Origin: Saccharomycopsis malanga
Taxonomy: Eukaryota > Ascomycota > Saccharomycetes > Ascoideales > Saccharomycopsidaceae
Reading direction: 5' to 3'
Assembly: GCA_004014935.1 (NCBI GenBank)
Contig: CP025323.1
Span: 1,550,001 to 1,614,000, forward strand
Length of the DNA: 64,000 nt
Shown: piece after piece, positions 40,638 through 51,427 of the stretch
Layout of the letters: every line of letters begins with the position of its first letter
Position numbering within the stretch: the first letter of the stretch is position 1
Notes under the pieces: model-generated
What the model saw: the letters and a program-made list of their open reading frames with translations, nothing else
Told to the model about the DNA's origin: nothing
Database searches by the model: none
Translations under genes and position numbers: made by a program

Positions 40638-43600
40638 TCAAACGCGTTCCTTGCCTTTGCCGTTGGAAATGGTAGAAGCAGAGGAATGGGTCTCTTCCTC
40701 GGTAGCAAAGGATCCCATGGCATCATCATACAAGTCGGTATCAGTTTCTGAAATCGTACTGCTAGCCATGTCGTTTGTATAAATTTCATTAACAGCGATT
40801 CCGTTTGTAGAAACTCCATTACTAACCGTGTCTTTTGAACCCTCATTACCAGCCATGAGGCCCCGTTGGTTCTGAGCTGCTGTTTTGCCTCCTTCAAAGT
40901 TGTTACGTACTCTCAAATAGTGCTGGAGTTCTTCGGCAGAAACACTAGGAACCAATTCGTTACGAGCTTTGATGAAATCTTCTTCTCTTACGTAGACCTG
41001 GGTGTCTTCTGGAGCGGCGATATTGTCAAACCACCAGCGGGCGTTGATTTTCTTTGATCCGACTGGCAATTTAGCATTGTATTCCTGGATCTTGGCGTCT
41101 GTTTCCAGGGCTTTTCTGGTCATGGCATTCAACATTGCATCGGAAGAAAGAGCATAAAAGTCTGCCCCGGTGTAGTTGAACGCGAATGTTTGTACGAGTT
41201 TGTCTAGGTTGACGTTTTTGTCCATTTTGAACTTACGGGTCAATGCTTTCATAATCTTGAGTTGTTTTTCATGGGTGTCTGAGATACCCAAATACAACAT
41301 TTTATCGAACCGGCCTGGTCTCAAAAGAGCTTCGTCCAACAAATCAGGACGATTCGTGGCACCTACGACAAAAACACCATCACCATCGTCCCCATCACTC
41401 ATGCCGTCAAGTTCTGACAACAACTGAGAAACAATACGGTCCATGACACCGCCAGAATCGCCCTGGTTGCCTCTTTTAGGGGCTACCGAGTCCAACTCGT
41501 CAAAGAACACTACGCATGGCTTGGCGTCCCGTGCTTTCTGGAACACTTTGCGGACGTTTGCCTCAGACTCGCCAATGTACATGTTCAATAGCTCAGGCCC
41601 CTTGACGGAAAAGAAGTTGAGCGAGAAGTTGGTGGCGATGGCTTTTGCTAGCAATGTTTTGCCTGTTCCTGGCGGTCCGTAGAAGAGGATGCCTGACCGT
41701 TTCTTTAGACCGTTGTTGAACAAGTATGGGTTTTTCAAAGGCATTTCGATGGTGTCGAGGATCTCGTCTTTCACCAAGTCCAAGCCTCCAACGTCCTCCC
41801 ACTTGACGTTTGGGATTTTCGGTGCGCCAATGGACTCACTGAACGTGTTTCTGGCATTGTTGATGGATGTTTCAAAGTCTGCTACATTTAGAGTGATGTA
41901 GCCGTTGTTTCCAAGCACCAAATCGACAACCAGGGTGTGTTTTGCCGTTGCCATGGCTTGGAAGCGGTCGTAGGCCATATTACACGCGGTCTTGACAATA
42001 GATACAATGTCTAGGGGACTCAATCCGGCGGATTGCAACGTGAGTGTTTCCAAAGACACGTCTGGGCCTAACTGGTAGTTGTAATGATTCGCTTTGAACA
42101 GAGCAGCCAATTCTGCTACAGATACAGTTGGCCGTGCTTTGAGAAGGAAAGAGAACATCTCTTGGCGTTCTGTTTCGTTAGGAACAGTTACTTCCACAGT
42201 GAAATTGAATACGTTGCGCAATTCGTTGGGAATCTTGTTCAAACTGTTGGTGGAAGCAAGAAAAACCACCTTTTGGTTGCTTTTGAAGTATTGGCCTATC
42301 ATATCTGTGAATTTCACATTAAAACTGTTCTTTCCAGCCGAGCCTCCTCCAGGGCCTCCAGCACCGCCTTCGCCGGCGTCGCCGTTGCTTCCATCTACAT
42401 TACTGCCTACTAGAGCATCTATATGTCTAAAGTACACCACCAAGGGAGCTCTACAGTTCTTTATAATGGCATCGAGCTTCCCCCGAACAAGCCCAATAAT
42501 CTTCAAATCCGCCCCCGGACCAGAAACAATATCGTATCCGTCTAGCTCGTAATAGCTGACGCCAAGCTCATGTGCTAAGCTCTTCACTACCAAGCTCTTT
42601 CCCACGTTTCTGGTCAACGAATGCACAAGCACACATGTCTGTAGCGGAAGCTTGTCGCTGAAAAGAGACGTGCTTATCAAGTTTCTCAATCTTCTTGCAT
42701 ACGCAAACACTTTGTTTGGATGCCGTTCCATGGCAGCAACATAACTAAAAAGCGGTTTCAAGCCAAGATACGTGAAACATTCGGCCAGCAGAGCTGCAAA
42801 ATCTTGCACAAGCCCAGACTGAGTCATCCGTGTTTTGGACGGGTCTATAAGAAACTGCCTGTTCTGCGACTCGTCACGCTCGGTTTCTGCTTTAATATCC
42901 GTCACCTTAAACCATACAACTGCATCAGGACTCCCCCGGGGTATCACGGGAGGATAGTTGCCGTCGTGCATCGAAAACAAGCTCTTGGCTAGCAATGTGT
43001 CTATAGAAATGGCTATAAAAGAGTCTTTAGTCACAACTCGTAAATGCTGTTCAAAAAAGTCCTTGAGACTGTATAGAAAAAGCTGTTGATACGTCCTGTT
43101 GAGTGTTAACGGAGACGCAACTCTAGCAAGTGTCACTTGACGAGCAGTCGGAAACACTGGATCTTTTGCGTTTATAGTCTTGTCTGTGGTTCTGGTTTTT
43201 ATCAACACATTGGTAGGACGGCCTAGGTTTATATGTTGTATAGGAGAAATATATACAGTGTTTCTGTCAAAAGAATTTGGTTCCACAAGAGCAATTAATT
43301 TGAACTTGTAGCTACTCTGTCCAATTTGCATTTCTACGTAATCACCACTGAACAGATTGATGCTGAACAAATTGTCCGGGCTGGTAAAAGCAAACAATTC
43401 GGGATCTTCATTTGGATCAGGCACAGGACTAAAATTGTCAAGAGAAAATGAAAGTGGTTTGAGAGAAAAATTGGTATTTGATTGATTGTTAATTGAATTA
43501 TTATTATTAACATTATTAATTTTAGTTGGTTTGTTGATCAAATTATTATTATTAACATTATTAATTTCAATCGGTTTGTTAATCAAATTATTATTATTCA

Positions 43601-44258
43601 AATTATTAATTTCAATCGGTTTGTTAATCAAATTATTATTAACATCATTAATTTTAATCAGTTTGTTAATAGTCAACCATTTAAGATCATTTTCTCCCTC
43701 AAAAACCACTACAACTTTTGATTTTTCATTCCATAGACCCTGATTTATAGGTTCTGTCAACACAATTTGGACAATATTCTGGCCGTATGATAGAGTGTCG
43801 CCATTATGAACAAGCATGGACTCTTTTGCAAACATTTTGGTAAGCTGAACACCAGACTGCTGCCACTGTTCATATAGCATTTTATCAGACACCAAGACAA
43901 ACACTTGTTCAAGAAGACAAGGCTGGACAGTTTTTACAAGCGCTTTACTGATAGTAGGAAAGCTGGTTTTGAATACAGGATCATTGATCTGGACAGTGTT
44001 CTTTCCAAAATTGTCTGCCACTTTCCGTAATGGAAATATTTTGAAATTTGTCAACACATTTGATCCCAAATACCGTATTGCAACATATTTGTTCTCCACG
44101 TCGTCATTGTTTGGCCATAAACTGTGGAATATATTGTCTGATATATCAGCAAACGGGTCATCCTCACAATTGATAGTGAATATAGCGTCAACTGTGACCA
44201 GTTGGCAGCCCGTTTTCTCAATTGTCTTCTGCCCTTCAGAGCTTGCCAGTGCCGTCAT
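40638..44258 (-). CDS. PEX6: peroxisomal AAA ATPase Pex6
   Basis: 1206 residues from an ATG. Pex6 pairs with Pex1 to pull ubiquitinated Pex5 receptor out of the peroxisomal membrane so it can be reused for protein import. The degenerate first ATPase ring domain D1 has a weak P-loop (LTRNVGKSLVVKSLA, about 550). D2 is canonical: GILFYGPPGTGKTLLAKAIA (about 858), AKPCVVFFDELDSVAPKRG (about 910), ATNRPDLLDEALLRPGRFDK and a Pex6-type GADFYALSSDAMLNAMTRKA. The N-terminal half is divergent, as usual for Pex6, and carries an Asn-rich insertion at about 193-258 made of 15-residue repeats (NKPIEINNVNNNNLI). D1 holds a Gly/Asn-rich loop (GDAGEGGAGGPGGG). The protein is longer than S. cerevisiae Pex6 (1030). 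Confidence 0.95.
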   Translation of the reverse strand: MTALASSEGQKTIEKTGCQLVTVDAIFTINCEDDPFADISDNIFHSLWPNNDDVENKYVAIRYLGSNVLTNFKIFPLRKVADNFGKNTVQINDPVFKTSFPTISKALVKTVQPCLLEQVFVLVSDKMLYEQWQQSGVQLTKMFAKESMLVHNGDTLSYGQNIVQIVLTEPINQGLWNEKSKVVVVFEGENDLKWLTINKLIKINDVNNNLINKPIEINNLNNNNLINKPIEINNVNNNNLINKPTKINNVNNNNSINNQSNTNFSLKPLSFSLDNFSPVPDPNEDPELFAFTSPDNLFSINLFSGDYVEMQIGQSSYKFKLIALVEPNSFDRNTVYISPIQHINLGRPTNVLIKTRTTDKTINAKDPVFPTARQVTLARVASPLTLNRTYQQLFLYSLKDFFEQHLRVVTKDSFIAISIDTLLAKSLFSMHDGNYPPVIPRGSPDAVVWFKVTDIKAETERDESQNRQFLIDPSKTRMTQSGLVQDFAALLAECFTYLGLKPLFSYVAAMERHPNKVFAYARRLRNLISTSLFSDKLPLQTCVLVHSLTRNVGKSLVVKSLAHELGVSYYELDGYDIVSGPGADLKIIGLVRGKLDAIIKNCRAPLVVYFRHIDALVGSNVDGSNGDAGEGGAGGPGGGSAGKNSFNVKFTDMIGQYFKSNQKVVFLASTNSLNKIPNELRNVFNFTVEVTVPNETERQEMFSFLLKARPTVSVAELAALFKANHYNYQLGPDVSLETLTLQSAGLSPLDIVSIVKTACNMAYDRFQAMATAKHTLVVDLVLGNNGYITLNVADFETSINNARNTFSESIGAPKIPNVKWEDVGGLDLVKDEILDTIEMPLKNPYLFNNGLKKRSGILFYGPPGTGKTLLAKAIATNFSLNFFSVKGPELLNMYIGESEANVRKVFQKARDAKPCVVFFDELDSVAPKRGNQGDSGGVMDRIVSQLLSELDGMSDGDDGDGVFVVGATNRPDLLDEALLRPGRFDKMLYLGISDTHEKQLKIMKALTRKFKMDKNVNLDKLVQTFAFNYTGADFYALSSDAMLNAMTRKALETDAKIQEYNAKLPVGSKKINARWWFDNIAAPEDTQVYVREEDFIKARNELVPSVSAEELQHYLRVRNNFEGGKTAAQNQRGLMAGNEGSKDTVSNGVSTNGIAVNEIYTNDMASSTISETDTDLYDDAMGSFATEEETHSSASTISNGKGKERV
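43486..43680 (-). repeat. in-frame 45-bp repeat inside PEX6
   Basis: Four imperfect units of about 45 bp (TTATTATTAACATTATTAAT, then ATCGGTTTGTTRATC on the plus strand) encode the Asn-rich 15-residue repeat. All units keep the frame. Confidence 0.85.
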
Positions 44259-44993
44259 ATTCAGCTTGGTTTGTTAACTACAGTAATATCCAACATATCA
44301 CAACTCTGAGCGTCCTTAATAGTGATGATTTGCCGCTCGGCCAAATGGCACGTCGTACCCGCCCTATACAAAAGCCATAGTAATATGATGGTTATTACTT
44401 GACAATTGGTAAACCAAGATATGAAGATGGCGGTCTGAAAAGATGACCATTTGGTGTTGAGAATACATTGTAGCAGCCGCAAAATATTATTAGTCTAGTT
44501 GTTTAGTAATTTTACATTATTAGTCTAGTGAATATCACATTATTAGTCCAGTCGTTTAATAATACCACATTATTTAGTCGCCTAGTCATATTTAATAAAT
44601 GTTAGTAGAATCTACAAAATACAAGTTGTTTATCAGTCCTGTTGAAGATCATGGAGTAGGCTGTTTTTTCACAACCTCACTTATCACCAAGAAAGTGGAA
44701 TGGTAGGGAAAAAGCAACGCTTTGTAAAACAATATTCACTATAAGACGCTAACGATATGGTTTTCATTATAATTTGAGTACTCAACTTGGCCTACAATAT
44801 AAATTTTATTATCAATTCATAAACACTGAGCTAAATTAGCAAAACCGTTGGCGCCTGTTTCTACACCAATAACTACATTTGACTAGACAAAAGCTCATTG
44901 GAAAGAAAAAGGAAGATTATCATGGCGGATATTATTATAAACGAAAGACGTGGAAATGCAAGAAAAGATGATCTATCTAACATACAAAAAAGG
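44259..44993. other. PEX6 upstream and YPT6 downstream region
   Basis: Between about 44490 and 44590 the motif CATTATTAGTCYAGT recurs three to four times with GTTTAGTAAT-type spacers. Otherwise AT-rich, with no supported gene. Confidence 0.4.
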
Positions 44994-45620
44994 TCAACAT
45001 TGACAAGAGGATTCTTCTTGGGTATTTTCCTCGGCGCCTACATCAATAATTTCGCTCGTGTCATGGTCGGCACTGGATTCCTCGAAATCAGGCAACAACT
45101 GGGCAATTTTCTTAAAGAGCAATTTGACATTATGGCCTGTTTTGGTACTGGTTTCAAAGAAAATGGAGGCGCCCAACTTTTTGGCTTTTAGCTCCGCCTC
45201 ATCGGTTGTGACTTGTCTTGTGTCATTCAAATCGTTCTTGTTTCCAACCACAACTATGATGACATTGTTGCCTCTTTCCAACTTGACGTCTTCGATCCAT
45301 TTATCAATTGCTTCAAACGACTTTTTCGACGATATGTCATATACAACCACCGCCACGTTGGAATCTCTCATATACGAGGGAATCAAAGATCTGAACCGCT
45401 CCTGGCCCGCTGTGTCCCATAGCTGCAATCTGATGGTCTTGTCGTCAAGATACATTGTTTTGGAGAGAAAATCTATACCAATTGTCGCAGCATATTGTGA
45501 ATTGAACGTGTCGTACATGAACCGAGTAATCAAAGATGTCTTTCCGACGCCTTGCTCGCCAAGGAACACAAGTTTATATTTCTTGAGTAAATTACTCGAT
45601 TTTCCATTCGCCTTGCTCAT
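44994..45620 (-). CDS. YPT6: Rab6-type small GTPase Ypt6
   Basis: 208 residues, about the family length. All Rab motifs are present: P-loop [14 protein letters not shown], effector region [19 protein letters not shown] (Rab6 signature), switch [28 protein letters not shown] and ETSTKTG. It ends in CQC for double geranylgeranylation. Family role: directs fusion of endosome-derived and retrograde vesicles with the late Golgi, with the Ric1-Rgp1 exchange factor. The start ATG lies in front of a short basic stretch as in other Ypt6 proteins. There is no intron. Confidence 0.96.
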   Translation of the reverse strand: MSKANGKSSNLLKKYKLVFLGEQGVGKTSLITRFMYDTFNSQYAATIGIDFLSKTMYLDDKTIRLQLWDTAGQERFRSLIPSYMRDSNVAVVVYDISSKKSFEAIDKWIEDVKLERGNNVIIVVVGNKNDLNDTRQVTTDEAELKAKKLGASIFFETSTKTGHNVKLLFKKIAQLLPDFEESSADHDTSEIIDVGAEENTQEESSCQC

Positions 45621-46695
45621 TTTATAATTAGTGGTGGCTGTATTATCTCCATCAATTTTCTATATTTGATAGTACATCTCCGTTATATTCCGTTTTTTGT
45701 TTTTCGTTTTTCGTCCTTAGTCGCATTGAAAAGTGCTGCTTAATGAGGTGGCAATCTCAGATTGTAGAGCAAATTGGGTTATCAGTGTGATCTAGTTGGT
45801 ATATAACGTATGGTTTGGTTTTTTGCACAAAATTGTAATTTGTACGATTGGATTTACATAAAGTCTTGGCTTGTAATCTAGGATGGCGGCTGGATATACG
45901 TAGTGACCTATAGTCTGCAACTATATAAGAAGTGAATGCTTGATATTGAGAAAATGTTTAGCACGCAATAAGTATATAAAGAATCAAACAACGTTGAAAA
46001 GATTAGTAAGGGATGGAAAGGCCGGTTGGCTGTACATTCTGTAATGTGGAAATTAGATAAAAAACAATAGGAATAAACATTACATGTTATAAGACTCCAA
46101 GTGAAGGTTATCCAGAGTTGGATGATTTTCATAATTCGAACAAACAGTAACAACTGGATATTCAAACTAAACAAAATCAATCATTCACTTGAATTAATAT
46201 TCAAACAAAATCAATCATTCACTTGAATTAATATTCAAACAAAAAAAATCAATCATTCACTTGAATTAATCTCCTAAACCTTGAATTGTACAATACTCCA
46301 TAGTCAATAAACTAACATCACTTGCTCACTACAAACAGCATAGCAGATTCAAAATGTCCATTTTATTACATACTTCAAAGTGATCTTACACCAACCACCA
46401 TTCAGACAAATCCCCTGCTAATATAAAACACGTTGCCAATAAATGTGCCAGTATTCCAGCCACTTTCTACATACATGTATGAAAAGTCTCAACATGCCAC
46501 TCTGAAAACCAATAATCAATCAACCGATAATTACACCCATCCCTCTGCCATGTCAGGACTATGAAAATCCCAACAAATATTGATCAAGAAAATGAACAAT
46601 GCCAAACAGCCAGAAATTTGCTTGTGTACAGCTATATTCGACTGGTTTTCCTAGCTTTTTTGATAATTTGTTCGGTTTTATGAAAAATGTCTTCT
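45621..46695. other. YPT6 to ORC4 intergenic region, with a 34-bp triplication
   Basis: A 34-bp unit containing CAATCATTCACTTGAATTAA and TATTCAAACAAAA is repeated three times at about 46160-46270, the last copy with an A-run expansion. The remainder is AT-rich with no supported gene. Confidence 0.6.
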
Positions 46696-46699
46696 TATC

Positions 46700-46895
46700 A
46701 TGATACTTTGGCCGCTGGGCCGTATGACTCAGTGGCTAGTGCTCTCGAAGAAGAGAAAAAGACTGGCAGACTCAAGGCTAAATGAATATCATTGGGTTTT
46801 TCCCACTGGATTTTACCAAGTCCCTTTAGACATGGAACGTCTATACAAAACTGATATGTGCTGGGCTCGAAATATGATACTACTAATAATCTTTT
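46700..46895 (+). mobile_element. family A element
   Basis: Head GCTGGGCCGTATGACTCAGT, GCTCTCGAAGAAGAGAAAAA, then GGATTTTACCAAGTCCCTTT, AAACTGATATGTGCTGGGCT and ATACTACTAATAAT. The B-box region and central hairpin are deleted, as in the copy at 18960. Confidence 0.65.
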
Positions 46896-47076
46896 TATAA
46901 TACATTCTTTTCTCATTCTTCTGTAATCTGCTCTTTAGTGTATTTCCTTTAATTACTGCTATAACATGTACAACTATCTGTAATACGGTAATACAGCGCA
47001 CACCTCTGAATAATGCATATCAAACTATTCCCAGTGTGTTCTGGCACAATTGATACCATCCATCTTATATAATATA

Positions 47077-49359
47077 TCAAACCCTTGTAAACTTCCGCAA
47101 AGGATTACCCTTTTTGATCAAAGCAAACAAATCGTTCATATCGACTTGCAATTGGAAGAACTTTGTATCGTAATTATCATTTGACGCAGCGCCATTGGTT
47201 TTTTTGTAAGCAGCAGTGACTGATCTTCCGTTAGAAGGAGCAATTATCAATCCCAACTCGTCCAACTTCTCCCAGGCGTGCTTACATGCTGCTTTGCTCC
47301 AAGTCCTCGAACCAATGAGGCCATTGCGTCCAGTATCTGCAACTGAAACGCTTTTATTGGCATTCAATACAAATGTGGTGTTGCGCTGGTCATTTAGAGC
47401 CTTGGAAGACTTTTGGTATTCTTCGTAGCAAAGATTGAAATTGACAAAGTTGAGGTCAAGCTTATAGATGACTCTTGCGGAGCAGACGACTAAAAAGAGT
47501 TGCAAGTCTGACAACGATTCGTTGAGCAAAGTTTTCAAGATGTTGGACTTGAAATCAAAGTTGTCAAAGTTGTTGATTTGGTTGTATTTGGTGAACTCTA
47601 TAGGGAATGGGTTTTCAGTGGAAATGCTGGTCAAAGGGAAAACAAAAGAATTTAATAATTCTTTTTGGTTTTTGATGGTAATAAAGTTTTTCAAAACCAA
47701 CTGTTTGAATCCATGAGCAAAATTGTCATGATAAAAAAGAGAATTGATGTAATCGTTCCATAGAAGAGCGTATTTTTTGTTGCAAAACTTGGGGTTTGTG
47801 ATTTCGTCTGTAGTCAAGCACAAGTTGCAGCGCAAGTCAAACCAAAAGTATTCTGCTTCGGAATTTACATGATAATTGATCAAAACCAGTTTTGCAGTTT
47901 TGGCTTCAATGTAGCCGAAAAAATGTATGATCCGCTGGGAGAAACGCGAGCTTACTCGTTTTTCTAGCTGGTCTCTGATGTTGACTTTGGTGGTGAGCCC
48001 CACCACGGAGATTGGAATGGTATGACTACTGGATGCCAAGTCAAACAAGTTGTACAATAGTGTTTGGCGATTACGGACAGTGAAGCGTTCAAACTCATCA
48101 ATCACAAACACCAATGCTACTGGCTTGGTGTCTTGGTTGGACTCTCCAAAATTGACCTGTTCCAAACTGGCCAATATGGAAGAAAACGTTTCGCTGATAG
48201 ACCGTTTTTCAAACCCTTTTGCGTGTTCATTGCTGTTGCTACCAACAGATATAACTTGGTCTTTATCTTCTATATATTGGTCGATTCCATACTCGTCCTC
48301 CTCTGGTTCAGAGTACTCTTCTTGCTCACTGTACAAATCGCCAAACTTGCCATCCTTGCCAAACATACGGAGATGGGCGTCCAATTGGCGAGCAATCTCG
48401 CGCACTGCCATTTTGTCGTCGGTCTGTAAAAGCCCTGACAACCTAATAGTCATGAATGTTTTGTTTTTCCCACTATTGTATTCCAGAGAGAGTTTCTGTA
48501 AAGCATTTTCAAGCACCAAACTCTTTCCTGATTTTTTCCCGCCTATCAACAAGCACGACGACGAGGCACCGTTCACAATGCTGTGCTCAAGAAACGTGTA
48601 CACTTCTCTGAGTTTTGCCATGAGAGAGTTCTGTGCAATGTTGGTGTTCTGTGTCGTGTCCCATAGGCCGGTGTATCTTTTTATAAACGGAACATACTGA
48701 TCCAAAGGCACTGGACGAGCGCCTAGGAGTTTGGACAATACCTGTTTTTTGATATATTCCACATCCTCTTTACTGGGCAGTTCATACTGCCGGCTTACTA
48801 GCTCTTTTATTGCATCTACATACTCCTGGCTTTGTCCAGAACCTTCGAACGACAAATCCACATTATGAGCAGTATGCAGCTGTAATATCTCGCCAATAAC
48901 CTTACGCCAGTCCGTTATATCCTGTCCATTTGTTTCGTTACTGGTTTCTGCCTTTTCTTCACCAGCATCACTCTCATTGTCGCTCTCGTCTTTCACAGTT
49001 GCTTCTACGACTACATCCTTCACCTCTGTCTTGTATTTGGTCCGTGTCACCCGCTGGCCAGCGTTCCCCACACTGAAGTTCATGTCTATTCTCAACAGCT
49101 TGGCCAAATTCTTTCCTGGCGACTTTCCCGGGGTTGCTGATCCAGACCTAGCCCGCTTTCTAGGCGTATTTACTGCACCAACAAACTCTATATTGGTCTC
49201 TTGGTTTTCTCCTTCACCATCTCCATCCCTCAACAGCCCTATCTGATCAATACTGTCTTTACGTTTAGCTTCTCCACCAATACTAACACCGTCTTTACGT
49301 TTAGCTTCTCCACTAATACCAACACCATCTTGACCAACATTATCAATCTCAGAACACAT
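47077..49359 (-). CDS. ORC4: origin recognition complex subunit 4
   Basis: 760 residues from the first in-frame ATG (MCSEIDNVGQ). The frame opens 13 codons earlier with GTG but has no earlier ATG before a stop. ORC binds replication origins and loads MCM helicases. The ATPase core has Walker A LLIGGKKSGKSLVLENAL (about 268-285), Walker B LVFVIDEFERFTVRNRQTLL (about 416-435) and sensor-1-like ISVVGLTTKVN, followed by VSSRFSQRIIHFFG and a C-terminal winged-helix region ending near LRKFTRV. The N-terminal about 180 residues are charged and disordered, with a duplicated GGEAKRKD/GVSI segment and a KSPGKNLAKLL basic patch. It is considerably longer than S. cerevisiae Orc4 (529), mostly by this extension and an acidic insertion (YSEQEEYSEPEEDEYG). 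Confidence 0.9.
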   Translation of the reverse strand: MCSEIDNVGQDGVGISGEAKRKDGVSIGGEAKRKDSIDQIGLLRDGDGEGENQETNIEFVGAVNTPRKRARSGSATPGKSPGKNLAKLLRIDMNFSVGNAGQRVTRTKYKTEVKDVVVEATVKDESDNESDAGEEKAETSNETNGQDITDWRKVIGEILQLHTAHNVDLSFEGSGQSQEYVDAIKELVSRQYELPSKEDVEYIKKQVLSKLLGARPVPLDQYVPFIKRYTGLWDTTQNTNIAQNSLMAKLREVYTFLEHSIVNGASSSCLLIGGKKSGKSLVLENALQKLSLEYNSGKNKTFMTIRLSGLLQTDDKMAVREIARQLDAHLRMFGKDGKFGDLYSEQEEYSEPEEDEYGIDQYIEDKDQVISVGSNSNEHAKGFEKRSISETFSSILASLEQVNFGESNQDTKPVALVFVIDEFERFTVRNRQTLLYNLFDLASSSHTIPISVVGLTTKVNIRDQLEKRVSSRFSQRIIHFFGYIEAKTAKLVLINYHVNSEAEYFWFDLRCNLCLTTDEITNPKFCNKKYALLWNDYINSLFYHDNFAHGFKQLVLKNFITIKNQKELLNSFVFPLTSISTENPFPIEFTKYNQINNFDNFDFKSNILKTLLNESLSDLQLFLVVCSARVIYKLDLNFVNFNLCYEEYQKSSKALNDQRNTTFVLNANKSVSVADTGRNGLIGSRTWSKAACKHAWEKLDELGLIIAPSNGRSVTAAYKKTNGAASNDNYDTKFFQLQVDMNDLFALIKKGNPLRKFTRV

Positions 49360-49578
49360 TGGTGCATCTAGACCAAGATCTACAAATCTATAAACCACTT
49401 TTACTAATAAACTTGTCAGAATTCAATCTCAACTTTTGAGTTACCACATAAAAACCCAAACCTAACTACTTTATCAAAGCTCATCATCATCTCGAAAAGA
49501 ATCGCCAACTTTTCATCGAAAAGTAAATAAACCTTCTACGGGGTGCAATCCGCCCGCCCTCCTTTCTACTTTATCATA
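49360..49578 (-). promoter_or_regulatory. ORC4 upstream region
   Basis: A short region between the ORC4 start and a microsatellite; no defined motif is recognised. Confidence 0.2.
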
Positions 49579-49580
49579 CA

Positions 49581-49931
<351 letters not shown>

Positions 49932-49934
49932 CTG

Positions 49935-50930
49935 CCTTATAATTTTTGGCAGAAAAAGTAGCAAAAGTTTATCACCAATTTACAGTCAGTACACAACTTC
50001 CATAAGAATGTGATCAACCAAATTAGAAACTGGAACAGTGAAAAAACAAAAACTAAAGTCAAACTAACATTAAACCTTTCCCAACTTTCAGTTTAATAGG
50101 AATACAAGTTTTTTTAAACGGAGTCGTCTGAACCGAGGTATAAACCTTATCAATGAGCACATTACGCTTTATCGAGCTTCATAAATTATTGAAGGCGAAG
50201 CGAAAATTATATTATGCTAGTGTCACACTACATTATGACTATTATCAGTTACAAGTTTCTCTGAGGACCTATAATAGACCATACCTTTCTCAACTCTTGA
50301 GATACGTGTTTCTTTGGAATGAAAGCTCATTCAATCCCTGGAGAAAGCAGAAATAAAACTAAAACTAGGTACAAAGTATTATTAGGGCTTATTCTTCATG
50401 TCTTACAGAGTGTTTGGATTCAACAATTTAGCATTGTAGGCGATTTTTAACAATTTATGTGCTATTTAGACAAAACGATACTTTCTCTTCATAAAACAGT
50501 GTATAAAAGCCCAAATTTTAAAACACAGCATATGGTGTAAAACTTTAGACTTTACAGATTGTAAGAATATAATTCTTCTACTGTTTGGTTTGCTGTAAAG
50601 ACCCTAGGAAATAATTTAAAATTATCAACTTTTTCTCAAAATTGGCAATTTTCCGTTTCATCAAATATTTACTCGAAACTCTAGTTTTTTTCATTACAAA
50701 TAGTACTATAATATACCGAAAAAATTTGAATTTTGTTTAAACTATTTTTCAAATTAAAACAGCCAGAATAACACCAATTTAATTTAATAAAACGTTTGAT
50801 GATTACTTCAAAACATCAAGAGTGCGAATCGAGTCCCAAAACCTAAAGTGAGGAACGCCACACTTGTTTTGCGTTGCACATGGTGGCGCATGATGGCTTA
50901 ACCAACTTGGCCACTTGGCAATAGTGAGGT
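49935..50930 (-). mobile_element. family B repeat, copy 6
   Basis: Minus strand. It runs from the body 3' segment (CTTATAATTTTTGGCAGAAA, GTTTATCACCAATTTACAGT) through GAGCACATTACGCTTTATCG, ATTTTAACAATTTATGTGCT, GCGAATCGAGTCCC and AAGTGAGGAACGCCACACTT to CAACTTGGCCACTTGGCAAT. The tRNA-like part has the duplicated CATGGTGGCGCATG subtype. Its 3' end abuts the family A heads to the left, and a family A tail abuts its 5' end to the right. Confidence 0.65.
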
Positions 50931-50985
50931 ATTAAAATAATATGTTATTTTTCGAGCCCAGCACAGAGCAGTTTGGTGAAAAGCT
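50931..50985 (-). repeat. family A tail fragment
   Basis: AATAATATGTTATTTTTCGA then GCCCAGCACAGAGCAGTTTG: a minus-strand family A tail directly 5' of family B copy 6. Confidence 0.5.
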
Positions 50986-51427
50986 GAGAGTAAAAAAATG
51001 TTTATAGTCGGAAATCGAAATCAGGCCTTATATCAGGCTCACAATTTCAACAGAATTGTAAATTCCCTAATAGTAGTAAAAGTTTCACTTATTGACCCAC
51101 TCATTGACTTGATTTTATTCATCTTAGTTTCGAAAGCTCACAACATTGATTACAGTTGCCTATTATCCTTAATTTGTTGCCATTTACCCTAATTTGCTGC
51201 GCTTTATTCATCACCTATCACCCTCATGCTATATACCAAATACTCGGTACCACATATGGGGTGTTATGAGCACGCGAAGTACATATATAAACTTTTTATA
51301 AGGAAGAATTTGCTAGGAATGCATGAATGAGAATATGACAAGTTACTACTATTACATGTAATGCACGGTGAGTTTAAATTGGCAAGTAAGGCTACTGTGC
51401 ATATGTGAGTACTAACAGTGCATAGAC
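50986..51427 (+). promoter_or_regulatory. upstream region of the 51.4 kb gene
   Basis: Includes GGAATGCATGAATG (about 51315), ATGTAATGCACGG (about 51355) and two GTGCAT elements close to the ATG. A 64-codon ORF at 50998 is not supported. Confidence 0.3.
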
